The notes under the pieces: generated by a model
The model's input: only the letters and a program-made list of their open reading frames with translations
Told to the model about the DNA's origin: nothing
Databases searched by the model: none
Position numbers and translations under genes: made by a program
Shown here: one piece after another, positions 34,217 through 42,251 of the stretch
How the letters are laid out: every line of letters starts with the position of its first letter
Numbering within the stretch: position 1 is the first letter of the stretch
Assembly (NCBI RefSeq): GCF_003289945.1
Contig: NZ_QMBP01000009.1
Location: 186,001-250,000, forward strand
DNA from: Mesorhizobium hawassense
GTDB lineage: Bacteria > Pseudomonadota > Alphaproteobacteria > Rhizobiales > Rhizobiaceae
Reading direction: 5' to 3'
Length of the DNA stretch: 64,000 nt

Positions 34217-35523
34217 TCCGACAGCGTCTTGAGAAACGCCACCAGCGCCGCGCGCTCGCGATCCGACAGATCGAGCGGATGCACTTCCGAAACGCCTTCG
34301 ACGGCAAGCGGCGCCTTCGAATAATGCGCCACCACTTCATCGAGCGTCGAGAACTGCCCGGCATGCATGTAAGGCGGGCGATCCGCCGCGCCCCTGAGCG
34401 ACGGCGTCTTGTAGGCGCGCAGGATTTGCGGCGCGTCCTTGACCATGAAACGCAGCTCGCGGCAGGCGCTTTCGTCGCCGTCGCGGAATTTGCCGAGACA
34501 GTTGAACGGATCGGCCTGAACCTGTGCCACCGCATCGACCCGGCCCCGATCCAGCGGCAGGCCGTCGACCGGCGGCACGCCGGTGTTGTGGAAGGAATTG
34601 TCGGTGAAGCGCGGGCCGTTGTGACAGGTCACGCAATTGGCATTGCCGATGAACAGTTTCAGCCCAAGGATTTCTTCCGGCGAGAAGGCGGCGTCACCTT
34701 GCGGCGCTGCGCCAGTCGCGAGATCGATGGCAAAGCGGTCGAAGCGCGTCTGCTCAGGCTCGATCGACCGCTCGAAGGCGGCGATCGCCTTGCCGATATT
34801 GGCATAGACGCGGTTGACATCCTCTTGCTGGCTGGCCGGCATGGCTTTCCAGGCCGCCTTCTCGGCGTCGCTGCCGAGCGGGCTGGCGTTGGCCGGCACG
34901 GTGGACAGGTTCGGCAATGGCCCGAAGATGCGCTCATAGCGCTCGCCGAACCGCTTTTGCATGTAATGCGCGAAGGCAGCCCGGTTGCCGGCCTGCTCCA
35001 GCGGATTTTCGAGCGGCGTCAGCGCCTGCGCCCACAGGCTGTCGCGCCGTCCGTCCCAGAAGAACCATGGATTGCGCGCCACGCCGGCCAGCGGCATGGT
35101 GCGCCGGTTGGTATGGCCGACGCCGACCGCCTGCGGCAGGTCGTCCTGGAACTGGCGGTCGATCTTGTGGCAGGTCGAGCAGGACACCGTGCCGTCACGG
35201 CTCATGCCGCCGTCGAAGAATAGCGTCGAGCCGAGCGCCGCGGCTGCCGGCACATCCGCATACTGGTTGGTGGTGTCGACTTTGAGCGAAGGCAGCGTGT
35301 TCAGCGCCAGCGACGCGATGGTCTTCTTCTCGGCGTCGCTGAATTGCGGCTCGCCGCAGCCGCCCAGCAAGGCGAGTGCGGCCAAGGCCAGAAGGCCAGA
35401 GCAATTCCAGGAAAAGTGCATAGCGGTTTTTCGTCCGGAATTGCACAAAAACAAAGGCTTAGAGCGGTTCCGCGATCCTGTGAAACGCCGAACCGCTCTA
35501 ACGACGCTCGCCAGTCGCTTCAT
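34213..35523 (-). CDS. Diheme cytochrome c peroxidase/MauG-like lipoprotein
   Basis: A 436-residue protein with two heme c sites: C115-S-T-C118-H119 and C297-V-T-C300-H301, as in CcpA/MauG. From ATG 35523 the N-terminus is MKRLASVV, then about 33 residues encoded by a composite palindromic repeat (A plus B), then GLLALAALALLGGC, a lipoprotein core with lipobox Cys56. The repeat thus splits a normal lipoprotein signal peptide in frame. A second ATG inside the repeat (35421) would give MHFSWNCSGLLAL.. without positive charges. Translation from 35523 seems coupled to the FixH-like gene, whose stop is 7 bp upstream. Confidence 0.88.
   Translation of the reverse strand: MKRLASVVRAVRRFTGSRNRSKPLFLCNSGRKTAMHFSWNCSGLLALAALALLGGCGEPQFSDAEKKTIASLALNTLPSLKVDTTNQYADVPAAAALGSTLFFDGGMSRDGTVSCSTCHKIDRQFQDDLPQAVGVGHTNRRTMPLAGVARNPWFFWDGRRDSLWAQALTPLENPLEQAGNRAAFAHYMQKRFGERYERIFGPLPNLSTVPANASPLGSDAEKAAWKAMPASQQEDVNRVYANIGKAIAAFERSIEPEQTRFDRFAIDLATGAAPQGDAAFSPEEILGLKLFIGNANCVTCHNGPRFTDNSFHNTGVPPVDGLPLDRGRVDAVAQVQADPFNCLGKFRDGDESACRELRFMVKDAPQILRAYKTPSLRGAADRPPYMHAGQFSTLDEVVAHYSKAPLAVEGVSEVHPLDLSDRERAALVAFLKTLSD
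35401..35499 (+). repeat. Composite palindrome A plus B inside a coding sequence
   Basis: Copy 4 of family A (35401-35444) followed after 16 nt by hairpin B (35461-35499, AGAGCGGTTC and GAACCGCTCT arms). It is read in frame as residues about 9-41 of the diheme peroxidase. A loop substitution (GTGCATAGCGG) creates an ATG on the coding strand. Confidence 0.9.
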
Positions 35524-35530
35524 CGCCCGC

Positions 35531-35974
35531 TCACAGCACGATGTTGAAGACGACGGAATCGGAACCCGCCGCCGCCGAGATGGCGAAGCGCAATTGCCAC
35601 CAGCCGCTCATCGTGAACTTCACGCCGTCGATGCGGTAGCGCCCGTCGCCGAGATAATCGGTCGCCTGCGGACTGGTCGGCAGGCCGTGGTCGTGCTGTG
35701 GCATGCCGCCGGAAACGGTGATCGCCGCCCCTTCCACCGGCGCGCCGGCGGCGGTCTTCAGCGTCAGCAACCAAGACTGCAACTCGCCCTGCCGGACGAC
35801 GCCGCGCTCCGGCTCGAAGCTCGCGAGGAACAGGGCGTTCGCCGTCTTTTTCGAACGCGAAATGTCCGGGCCGGACGCCGGTTGCGGCAGCACCAGATAG
35901 ACGGCGGCCACGGCGCCGACCAGCAGAGCCGCCAGACCGAGACCCGCAAGAATGTAACGCCATACCGATGCCAA
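35531..35974 (-). CDS. FixH/YtkA-like membrane-anchored protein
   Basis: A 147-residue protein with one N-terminal membrane helix (YILAGLGLAALLVGAVAAVYLVL) and an extracytoplasmic beta-domain of the FixH/YtkA type, with AITVSGGMPQHDHGLPTSPQ and a C-terminal MSGWWQLRFAI block. The His-rich GMPQHDHG loop suggests metal binding. I start it at TTG 35974 because AGAGGAACGG lies 4-10 bases upstream; an open frame continues to 36151 but passes through a palindromic repeat. It precedes and is probably co-transcribed with the diheme peroxidase. Confidence 0.75.
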   Translation of the reverse strand: MASVWRYILAGLGLAALLVGAVAAVYLVLPQPASGPDISRSKKTANALFLASFEPERGVVRQGELQSWLLTLKTAAGAPVEGAAITVSGGMPQHDHGLPTSPQATDYLGDGRYRIDGVKFTMSGWWQLRFAISAAAGSDSVVFNIVL

Positions 35975-36117
35975 ACCCGTTCCTCTTCGGCTGCTAACGT
36001 CGCGGGCCGCGTATCGCGTCCCGTCCTGCCTGTGGGAAATCGCTTCTGGCGCAAAATTCAGCCTTCGCCAAGCATGGCGCTGCGCACCGCAAAAAGCTAC
36101 AGCGACAGAGTGTTGGA

Positions 36118-36161
36118 GCAATTCCAGGAAAAGTGCGCAGCGGTTTTCCATCCGGAATTGC
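36118..36161 (+). repeat. Palindromic repeat family A, full copy
   Basis: Copy 5 of nine, with TTTTCCATCC in the right arm. It lies in the divergent region between the FixH-like gene and kdgK, 29 bp before the kdgK start codon. No hairpin B. Confidence 0.88.
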
Positions 36162-36189
36162 GTTAAAAACTTCGGCAGGAACGGGCCGC

Positions 36190-37110
36190 ATGGCAGTCAA
36201 CGGTATCGCGTCGATCGGCGAGTGCATGATCGAACTGTCAGGCCAGACCGGCGCCAACTGGCGCATGGGTTTTGCTGGCGACACGTTCAACACGCTGTGG
36301 GCATTGCACGCGCTGAGCCCTGATCAGCCCGCGACCTATGTCTCGGCCTTCGGCGACGACCCCTTTTCGCGCGACCAGATTGCTTTCTTCGCCGGGAATG
36401 GCATCGGCGTCGGCAACAGTCCGGTCATTGCCGGCGCACGCCCAGGCCTTTACGCCATCACCCTCACCGGAGCCGAACGCGCCTTTACCTATTGGCGAGG
36501 CGATGCGGCCGCGCGCCAGCTTGCCTCCGACCCGGCGGCGCTCGCGAAAAGCCTTGAAAACCAGGCGCTTGTCTATTTTTCCGGAATTACTCTCGCAATT
36601 CTGGACGCGGCGGCGCGCAAAACCCTGCTTTCAGCCGTGGCGAGCGCCCGCAAGGCCGGCTCGCTTGTCGCCTTCGACCCGAACTACCGGCCGCGTCTGT
36701 GGCCAAGCCGCGAGGCGGCGCAGGCCGCGATCACCGAAGCTCTCCAGGTCTGCGACATCGCGCTGCCGACCTTCCCGGACGAGCAGATGTTGTTCGGCGA
36801 CGAGACGCCTGAAGGCACTGCCAAGCGCCTGGGCAAGCTGACCGGCGAGGTCGTGGTCAAGAATGGCGAGCAGCCGGCCTTGATCGCCGCGAGCGGCGCT
36901 TCACAAACCGTTGACGCGGTTCACGTCGCCGCGCCGGTCGACACCACCGGCGCCGGAGACTCTTTCAACGGCGGCTATCTCGCCGCCAGGCTCGCCGGCC
37001 ATGCGCCCGCCGACGCGGCGCGCCGCGCGCACAAGGTCGCCGCTGCGGTCGTGCAGGTTCGCGGCGCGCTGGCCCCATTCGAAACATTGCGGGCGGCCTT
37101 CGACAGTTAA
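36190..37110 (+). CDS. kdgK: 2-keto-3-deoxygluconate kinase (PfkB family)
   Basis: A 306-residue ribokinase-family sugar kinase. The N-terminal IASIGECMIELSGQ and FAGDTFNTLWALH match KDG kinases, and the C-terminal anion-hole motif DTTGAGDSFNGGYLAARLAG contains the catalytic Asp. It phosphorylates 2-keto-3-deoxygluconate before aldol cleavage. ATG 36190 follows AGGAACG; the frame is open back into the upstream palindrome. It converges with an aldose epimerase gene, consistent with a small sugar-metabolism locus. Confidence 0.85.
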   Translation: MAVNGIASIGECMIELSGQTGANWRMGFAGDTFNTLWALHALSPDQPATYVSAFGDDPFSRDQIAFFAGNGIGVGNSPVIAGARPGLYAITLTGAERAFTYWRGDAAARQLASDPAALAKSLENQALVYFSGITLAILDAAARKTLLSAVASARKAGSLVAFDPNYRPRLWPSREAAQAAITEALQVCDIALPTFPDEQMLFGDETPEGTAKRLGKLTGEVVVKNGEQPALIAASGASQTVDAVHVAAPVDTTGAGDSFNGGYLAARLAGHAPADAARRAHKVAAAVVQVRGALAPFETLRAAFDS

Positions 37111-37155
37111 GCGCCGTCGAAGCTTACATTGACATCACTTCGGTATCGATAACCC

Positions 37156-38181
37156 TTAGGGCAAGCGGAACCGGTATTCCGTGACCTGATGATAGATCTG
37201 TCCCGGCCACAGCGTGGCCTGCGGGAAATAGGGCCGGTTCGGCGCGTCCGGCCAGGTCTGCGCTTCGAGGCAAAGGCCCGAAAACGCCTTGTAGCGGCGG
37301 CCGTCGAGCCCCGGCGATTTCGGCGCGACGAACTGGCCGCTATAGAGCTGCAGTCCCGGCTCGGTGGTCCAGACTTCCATCTCGACACCGGAATTGGCGC
37401 CTTGCACCCAGGCCGCCTGGTGCAGCGGACCACGGCTGGAGGCCAGGCAGTAATTCAGGTCATAGCGAAGCTGCTCGCCTTCCATTTCCATGCGCAGCGC
37501 CCGCGCCTGCCGAAAATCGAAGGGCGTGCCGTCGACCGGCTTCACCACACCGGTCGGGATCATCTCGTCATCGACGGGCGTGTAGGCGCCGGCATTGAGC
37601 ATCAGCCGGTGGTCGAGGATGTCTGCCGTCCCGCCATCGTCCAGATTGAAATAGGAATGCTGCGCCAGGTTGCAGAGCGTCGGCTCCTCGCAGGTCGCCG
37701 TCAGCTCCATGCTGAGCGTCCCGGGGATCTTGAGCCGGTAGGTGCAGGTGACGTCGAGCGCACCGGGAAAGCCCATCGCGCCATCCGGGTCGTGCAAGGT
37801 CAGTGTCACGAAATCGCGGCCGTGCAGCGAGACGGTCCATGGCCGGTGGAAAAAGCCTTCCGAGCCGCCATGCAGCGTGTGCTTGCCGAGAAAATTCTGC
37901 TCGGTCTGGTAGCGGTTGCCGGCGATGGTGAAACGGCCGCCGCCGATGCGGTTGGCGAAGCGGCCGACCACGGCGCCGAAGAAGGCGCGGTCGGTCTCGT
38001 AGGGTTCGAAGCGGTCGTAGCCCAGCACCAGCGGCGCATCGTGACCGGAAAGACGCAGATCCTGGACGATCGCGCCGAGACCGATGATGTTGGCGGTGAG
38101 GCCTCCTCCGCGGATTGTAAAGCGGCGCACGGCCTCGCCCGCCTGCGTCGTGCCGAAGACCTCGCCGTCTTTCATCGCCAT
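37156..38181 (-). CDS. Aldose 1-epimerase (galactose mutarotase family)
   Basis: A 341-residue beta-sandwich epimerase. It has the GRFANRIGGGRF segment, HTLHGGSEGFFHRPW (catalytic His region), QHSYFNLDDGG (second His) and the C-terminal CLEAQTWPDAPNRPYFP with the catalytic Glu. Length is normal. It interconverts alpha and beta anomers of aldoses. Start is ATG 38181 or 38175. It faces kdgK tail to tail. Confidence 0.92.
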   Translation of the reverse strand: MAMKDGEVFGTTQAGEAVRRFTIRGGGLTANIIGLGAIVQDLRLSGHDAPLVLGYDRFEPYETDRAFFGAVVGRFANRIGGGRFTIAGNRYQTEQNFLGKHTLHGGSEGFFHRPWTVSLHGRDFVTLTLHDPDGAMGFPGALDVTCTYRLKIPGTLSMELTATCEEPTLCNLAQHSYFNLDDGGTADILDHRLMLNAGAYTPVDDEMIPTGVVKPVDGTPFDFRQARALRMEMEGEQLRYDLNYCLASSRGPLHQAAWVQGANSGVEMEVWTTEPGLQLYSGQFVAPKSPGLDGRRYKAFSGLCLEAQTWPDAPNRPYFPQATLWPGQIYHQVTEYRFRLP

Positions 38182-38250
38182 GCCCGAAATGTCATTTCCT
38201 GATTTGGCGATTTAGGCCGACGGCGCACCGTCCGGCAAGGGCAGGTCAGA

Positions 38251-38342
38251 GCAATTCCAGGAAAAGTGTGAAGCGGTTTTCCGTCCGGAATTGCGTAAAA
38301 TCAAACAGATGGAGCCGTTCATCGAAACGATGAACGGCTCCA
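38251..38342 (+). repeat. Composite palindrome, family A plus variant hairpin B
   Basis: Copy 6 of family A (38251-38294), then after 15 nt a perfect hairpin at 38310-38342: a 15-bp stem TGGAGCCGTTCATCG with an AAA loop. The B arm differs in sequence from the other B copies (GGAGCCGTTCAT versus AGAGCGGTTC), yet both arms changed together. Located between the epimerase and gabD. Confidence 0.88.
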
Positions 38343-38368
38343 GAAGACTGCCCTGTTCCGCCGGGATA

Positions 38369-39826
38369 TCAGAGGCCGAGGCCGCCGATGCAGACATATT
38401 TGGTGTCGAGATAGTCTTCGATGCCCTGATGTCCGCCTTCCTTGCCGAGGCCGGATTCCTTGACGCCGCCGAACGGCGCCTCAGGCGTGGTGATCAGGCC
38501 TTCATTGACGCCGACCATGCCGTATTTCAGCCCTTCCATGACCCGGAAGGCGCGGCCAAGATCGCCGGTGTAGAAATAGCAGGCAAGGCCGAATTCGGTG
38601 TCATTGGCCAAAGCGATCGCCTGTTCCTCGGTCTCGAACTTGAACACCGGAGCGACCGGCCCGAAAATCTCTTCCTTCATGAAGCGCATTTTCGGGGTGG
38701 CATCGGCGATCACCGTCGGCTGGAAGAACGAGCCGCCCAGCGCATGGCGCTTGCCGCCGGCGACGACCTTGCCGCCCTTCGACGTTGCATCGGCGATCAG
38801 TTCCTCGACCTTCTCCACCGCCTTCTCATCGATCAGCGGCCCCTGCTGCACGCCTTCCTCGAGGCCGGAACCGACCTTCAACGCATCGCTGGCGGCGGCA
38901 AGCTTCTCGACGAACTTGTCATAGACGCCGGCCTGCACCAGGAAGCGGTTGGTGCACACGCAGGTCTGGCCGGAATTGCGGTACTTGGCGGTGATGGCGC
39001 CGGTCACGGCACGGTCGATGTCGGCGTCGTCGAAGACGATGAACGGCGCATTGCCGCCGAGCTCCATCGACACTTTCTTGACCGTCACCGACGACTTCTG
39101 GATCAAAAGCTTGCCGACCTCCGTCGAACCGGTGAAGGTGATCTTCGACACCAGCGGATTGGCGCAGATTTCGTCGCCGATCTCGGCGGCCGAGCCGGTC
39201 AGGATGTTGACGACGCCCTTGGGGAAGCCGACTTCCTCGGCGAGCGCGCCCCAGGCGAGACCCGAATAAGGCGTCTGCGTCGCCGGCTTGACCACCGCCG
39301 TGCAGCCCGCGGCCAGCGCCGGGCCGAGCTTGCGGGCCAGCATCGAGGACGGGAAGTTCCACGGCGTGATGGCGGCGATGACGCCGACCGGCTCCTTGGT
39401 CACCAGGATGCGGCGATCTCCCCATGGCGACGGCACGATGTCGCCATAGGTGCGGCGACCTTCCTCGGCGAACCATAGGATGTAGGCGGCGGCGGAGCCG
39501 ATTTCGCCCTTGGACTCGAACAGCGACTTGCCCTGCTCGATGGTGAGGAGCTCGGCCAGCACGTCCTGATTGTCCATCATCGCGTCGTGCAGCTTGCGCA
39601 GAAGCTTCGAACGCTCGAGCGCGGTGGTCTTGCGCCAGGTCTTGAAAGCTTCGTTCGCCGCCTCGATGGCGCGGCGCGTCTCGCCCTTGCCGGCCTTCGG
39701 CACGGTGCCGATCTTCAGCCCCGTCGCCGGATTGTTGACGTCGATGGTCTGGCCGCTGTCGGCCTGCACCCACTCGCCGTTGATGAGATTGGCCTGGCGC
39801 ATGAAATGGCTGGTTTTCTGAAGCAT
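38369..39826 (-). CDS. gabD: NAD(P)-dependent succinate-semialdehyde dehydrogenase
   Basis: A 485-residue aldehyde dehydrogenase of the GabD group: ITPWNFPSSMLARKLGPALAAG, FTGSTEVGKLL, the glutamate in VSMELGGNAPFIVFDDADID and the catalytic Cys in NSGQTCVCTNRFLVQ. It oxidises succinate semialdehyde to succinate in GABA degradation, though other short semialdehydes are possible. ATG 39826 follows GGAGG by eight bases. A GC hairpin (39842-39866) lies in its leader. Confidence 0.92.
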   Translation of the reverse strand: MLQKTSHFMRQANLINGEWVQADSGQTIDVNNPATGLKIGTVPKAGKGETRRAIEAANEAFKTWRKTTALERSKLLRKLHDAMMDNQDVLAELLTIEQGKSLFESKGEIGSAAAYILWFAEEGRRTYGDIVPSPWGDRRILVTKEPVGVIAAITPWNFPSSMLARKLGPALAAGCTAVVKPATQTPYSGLAWGALAEEVGFPKGVVNILTGSAAEIGDEICANPLVSKITFTGSTEVGKLLIQKSSVTVKKVSMELGGNAPFIVFDDADIDRAVTGAITAKYRNSGQTCVCTNRFLVQAGVYDKFVEKLAAASDALKVGSGLEEGVQQGPLIDEKAVEKVEELIADATSKGGKVVAGGKRHALGGSFFQPTVIADATPKMRFMKEEIFGPVAPVFKFETEEQAIALANDTEFGLACYFYTGDLGRAFRVMEGLKYGMVGVNEGLITTPEAPFGGVKESGLGKEGGHQGIEDYLDTKYVCIGGLGL

Positions 39827-39841
39827 GGTCTGGCCTCCGCT

Positions 39842-39866
39842 CGGCGCGCTGATCGCGCCGTTTTTT
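39842..39866 (+). terminator. Terminator-like hairpin in the gabD leader
   Basis: CGGCGCG-CTGAT-CGCGCCG followed by six T on the plus strand. No plus-strand gene lies upstream, so its role as terminator is uncertain; on the minus strand it is a hairpin directly before the gabD ribosome binding site and might affect translation. Confidence 0.35.
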
Positions 39867-40005
39867 CTGTTTATCCGTTGAAGCGTGCTCTGAGGGCCGC
39901 ACGCCGGCGCACTGCTCTTACCTAGGGAAAGGCGGGCAGGCAATCACAAGATGGCATATAGGGGTTGGGCCAGCAAAGGCGAGCGTGGGCCAGCCTGCTG
40001 AAGGC

Positions 40006-40956
40006 TTACCCAAAAATATGCACCACCACGGTCAGCCAGAACGACGTGGTCAGCACCGCGCTCGCCGTGGCGAGCGTCATCTGGTTCGAGGCCAGCGCCT
40101 GGCCGGTGTTGAACTGGACGGCGATCAGATAGGAGTTGATGCCCGACGGGAGTGCCGCAACCACCACCGCGACCTTGGCCGTCAGCGGCGGCAGGCCGAG
40201 CAGCCAGACGAAGGCCAGCACCAGCGCCGGCATCAGGAACAGCTTCAGCCCCGACAGCGCCAGCGCCGGCTTGATATTGCCGGAGATGCCGAAGCGGCGC
40301 AGGCTTAGCCCCATGGCGAACAGTGCCACGGGGCCGGCCGTATCGGCGAGCGTATCGACCAGCCGTTCGACAAGGTCCGGCAGCGGCAAGCCGGTCAGGC
40401 GCCAGGCAAGCCCCGCCAGGATGCCGATGATCAGCGGATTGATGAACAGCCGCCGGAGGAAGCTCTTGACGACGCGCAGCGGATGCACGGTCTCGCCGCT
40501 GCCGCGCCCGAACATCTCGAACAGCACGATCGAGGCCATCATCATGATCGGCAGATGGACCGAGACCAGCAGCGACAGCACCTCGAAGCCGCTCGCGCCG
40601 AAAACACCGAGTATGAAGGGCGCGCCAAGCAGCACGACGTTGGAATAAGCCGAGGACACGCCGCCGACGATGCCCGCGCGTGCGTCTCGCCCGAACAGCC
40701 GCGTCGTAACCAGATGGCCAGCGGCCCAGGTGATGGCGACGGCCGCGAAATAGGCGCTCCACAGCGACCACGGGGTGACGCCGTGGAAATCCGACTTGAC
40801 CATGGTCTGGAACAAGAGCAGCGGCATCGCCACGTTGACGGCGAATTCGGAAATGCCCTCGCCGCTCGCCGGCCTCAAATAGCCGGTGAGCCCGGCCAGA
40901 TAGCCGAGCGCGACGAGGCTGAAGACGAAAAGGACGGTTTCGGTTAGCGGAGTCAT
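40006..40956 (-). CDS. AEC family transporter (auxin efflux carrier type)
   Basis: A 316-residue membrane protein with about ten segments, of the AEC/Mem_trans family. Features include FAVNVAMPLLLFQTMV near the N-terminus, YSNVVLLGAPFILGVFG, and the C-terminal GINSYLIAVQFNTGQALAS block. Bacterial members carry malonate, malate or other carboxylates. ATG 40956 (MTPLTETVLF) places the first membrane segment at the N-terminus; an open frame reaches 41004. It is divergent from the histidine phosphatase gene. Confidence 0.88.
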   Translation of the reverse strand: MTPLTETVLFVFSLVALGYLAGLTGYLRPASGEGISEFAVNVAMPLLLFQTMVKSDFHGVTPWSLWSAYFAAVAITWAAGHLVTTRLFGRDARAGIVGGVSSAYSNVVLLGAPFILGVFGASGFEVLSLLVSVHLPIMMMASIVLFEMFGRGSGETVHPLRVVKSFLRRLFINPLIIGILAGLAWRLTGLPLPDLVERLVDTLADTAGPVALFAMGLSLRRFGISGNIKPALALSGLKLFLMPALVLAFVWLLGLPPLTAKVAVVVAALPSGINSYLIAVQFNTGQALASNQMTLATASAVLTTSFWLTVVVHIFG

Positions 40957-41118
40957 TTCTTGGGCGGAGACACTTTCCCGTGATAGGCGAGCCCTGATCG
41001 CCATGCAATTGGCGCGGCGCGCCGTTCGCTCGCTGCCGCGCTTGTTTTCTGACCGGCTTTGCGGTCCCTATATGGCCAATCACGGCTTTGGCCCCGCCGG
41101 GCCGCCCAGGGACTTCCG

Positions 41119-41667
41119 ATGCTGCGAATTGTTCTGGCGCTTTTTCTCCTGATGGCTCCGAGCCTTGCCCACGCGACCGACGCCGGCTGGGCGCTGCTGC
41201 GCGACGGCGGCCATGTCGTGCTGCTTCGCCATGCCTTCGTCACCGGAGCGACCGACCCGGCGAATTTCGATATCGGCAATTGCGCGACCCAGCTCAACCT
41301 GTCGGAGCGCGGCAAGCAGCTGGCAAGCCGTATCGGCGCGCTGTTCGCGGCCCGCGCGGCGCCCATCGACCACGTGCTCTCCAGCCGCTATTGCCGCTGC
41401 CTCGACACCGCCCGCATCGCTTTCGAATCCGAGCCGCAGCCTTTCGCGCCGCTCGATCTGCTGAAAACCGATCCTGGTGAGAAAGCCGCGCAGATCGCCG
41501 CGATCGTCAAGGAGATCCGCGGCTATTCCGGTTCCGACAATCTGGTCCTGGTCACGCATCTCGAGGACATCGAAGCGCTGACTGGCGTGGCGCCGCGCGA
41601 GGGCGAGGCCGTGGTGGTGGCGCCGGACGGAGACGGCCTCAAAGTGCTGGGACGCGTGACTTTCTGA
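41119..41667 (+). CDS. Exported histidine phosphatase superfamily protein
   Basis: A 182-residue protein with a Sec signal peptide (MLRIVLALFLLMAPSLAHAT) and a short histidine phosphatase domain. The nucleophile motif is LLRHA (about residues 35-39) and the second arginine lies in SSRYCRCLDTA; the distal histidine is in LVTHLEDIEALTG. It probably removes phosphate from a periplasmic substrate. ATG 41119 follows CAGGGAC. It precedes acpXL by 220 bp and need not be co-transcribed. Confidence 0.83.
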   Translation: MLRIVLALFLLMAPSLAHATDAGWALLRDGGHVVLLRHAFVTGATDPANFDIGNCATQLNLSERGKQLASRIGALFAARAAPIDHVLSSRYCRCLDTARIAFESEPQPFAPLDLLKTDPGEKAAQIAAIVKEIRGYSGSDNLVLVTHLEDIEALTGVAPREGEAVVVAPDGDGLKVLGRVTF

Positions 41668-41890
41668 CTGCCGGTTATCCATTTTTAAGGCGCTTTTGTT
41701 GCAGAAATGCCACCGGCGGCGGTCGCAAACGCAATTCGGGAGGTCCGGTGCACGGCATTTGGATTGCGTTCCCAAAGCCGGTATCCCATCTGCGACCGGC
41801 GCATTCGGCCTTTTCCTGCCGGGAAAAACCGATTAGACAGCGCCCAAACAAGATGCGGACAGATTCCGCCCGCAACCGAAGGAAGAGCCC

Positions 41891-42172
41891 TTGTCCACCA
41901 CTTTCGAGAAAGTCGCCAAGATCATTGCCGACACCAGCGAGATCGACATCGACACCATCACGCCGGAGAGCCACACCATCGACGACCTCGGCATCGACAG
42001 CCTCGATTTCCTCGACATCGTCTTCGCCATCGACAAGGAATTCGGCATCAAGGTGCCGCTCGAGAAGTGGACGCAGGAAGTCAATGACGGCAAGGCTTCG
42101 ACCGACGATTACTTCGTCATGAAGAACCTCTGCGCCAAGATCGACGCCCTGGTCGCGGCCAAGAACGCCTGA
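41891..42172 (+). CDS. acpXL: Specialised acyl carrier protein AcpXL
   Basis: A 93-residue acyl carrier protein of the AcpXL type. The phosphopantetheine serine is S37 in LGIDSLDFLDIVFAIDKEFG. The C-terminal extension (KASTDDYFVMKNLCAKID) distinguishes it from the housekeeping AcpP. AcpXL carries the growing 27-hydroxyoctacosanoate chain used for rhizobial lipid A. The start is TTG 41891 behind GGAAGAG. It heads the very-long-chain fatty acid cluster ending with lpxXL at 46902. Confidence 0.93.
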   Translation: MSTTFEKVAKIIADTSEIDIDTITPESHTIDDLGIDSLDFLDIVFAIDKEFGIKVPLEKWTQEVNDGKASTDDYFVMKNLCAKIDALVAAKNA

Positions 42173-42204
42173 TGTTTAGAGGGCGCGCGAACTTGACGCG
42201 CTCA

Positions 42205-42251
42205 GCGCATGACCTCGAAATCGGCATCGATTTTCGGAAAGGATCATGCGC
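42205..42251. repeat. Palindromic repeat family C supplying a start codon
   Basis: Arms GCGCATGA (42205-42212) and TCATGCGC (42244-42251) are exact inverses; inner arms CGAAATCG and CGATTTTCG pair with one bulge. The GGAAAGGATCATGCGC end of the element contains both a ribosome binding site and the ATG (42246) of the following ketosynthase. I saw no second copy of this family in the window. Confidence 0.75.

Noticed and set aside
35975..36151. Extended N-terminus of the FixH-like protein
   Set aside because: It would be partly encoded by a palindromic repeat and lacks a ribosome binding site, whereas TTG 35974 has AGAGGA at proper distance just before the membrane segment.
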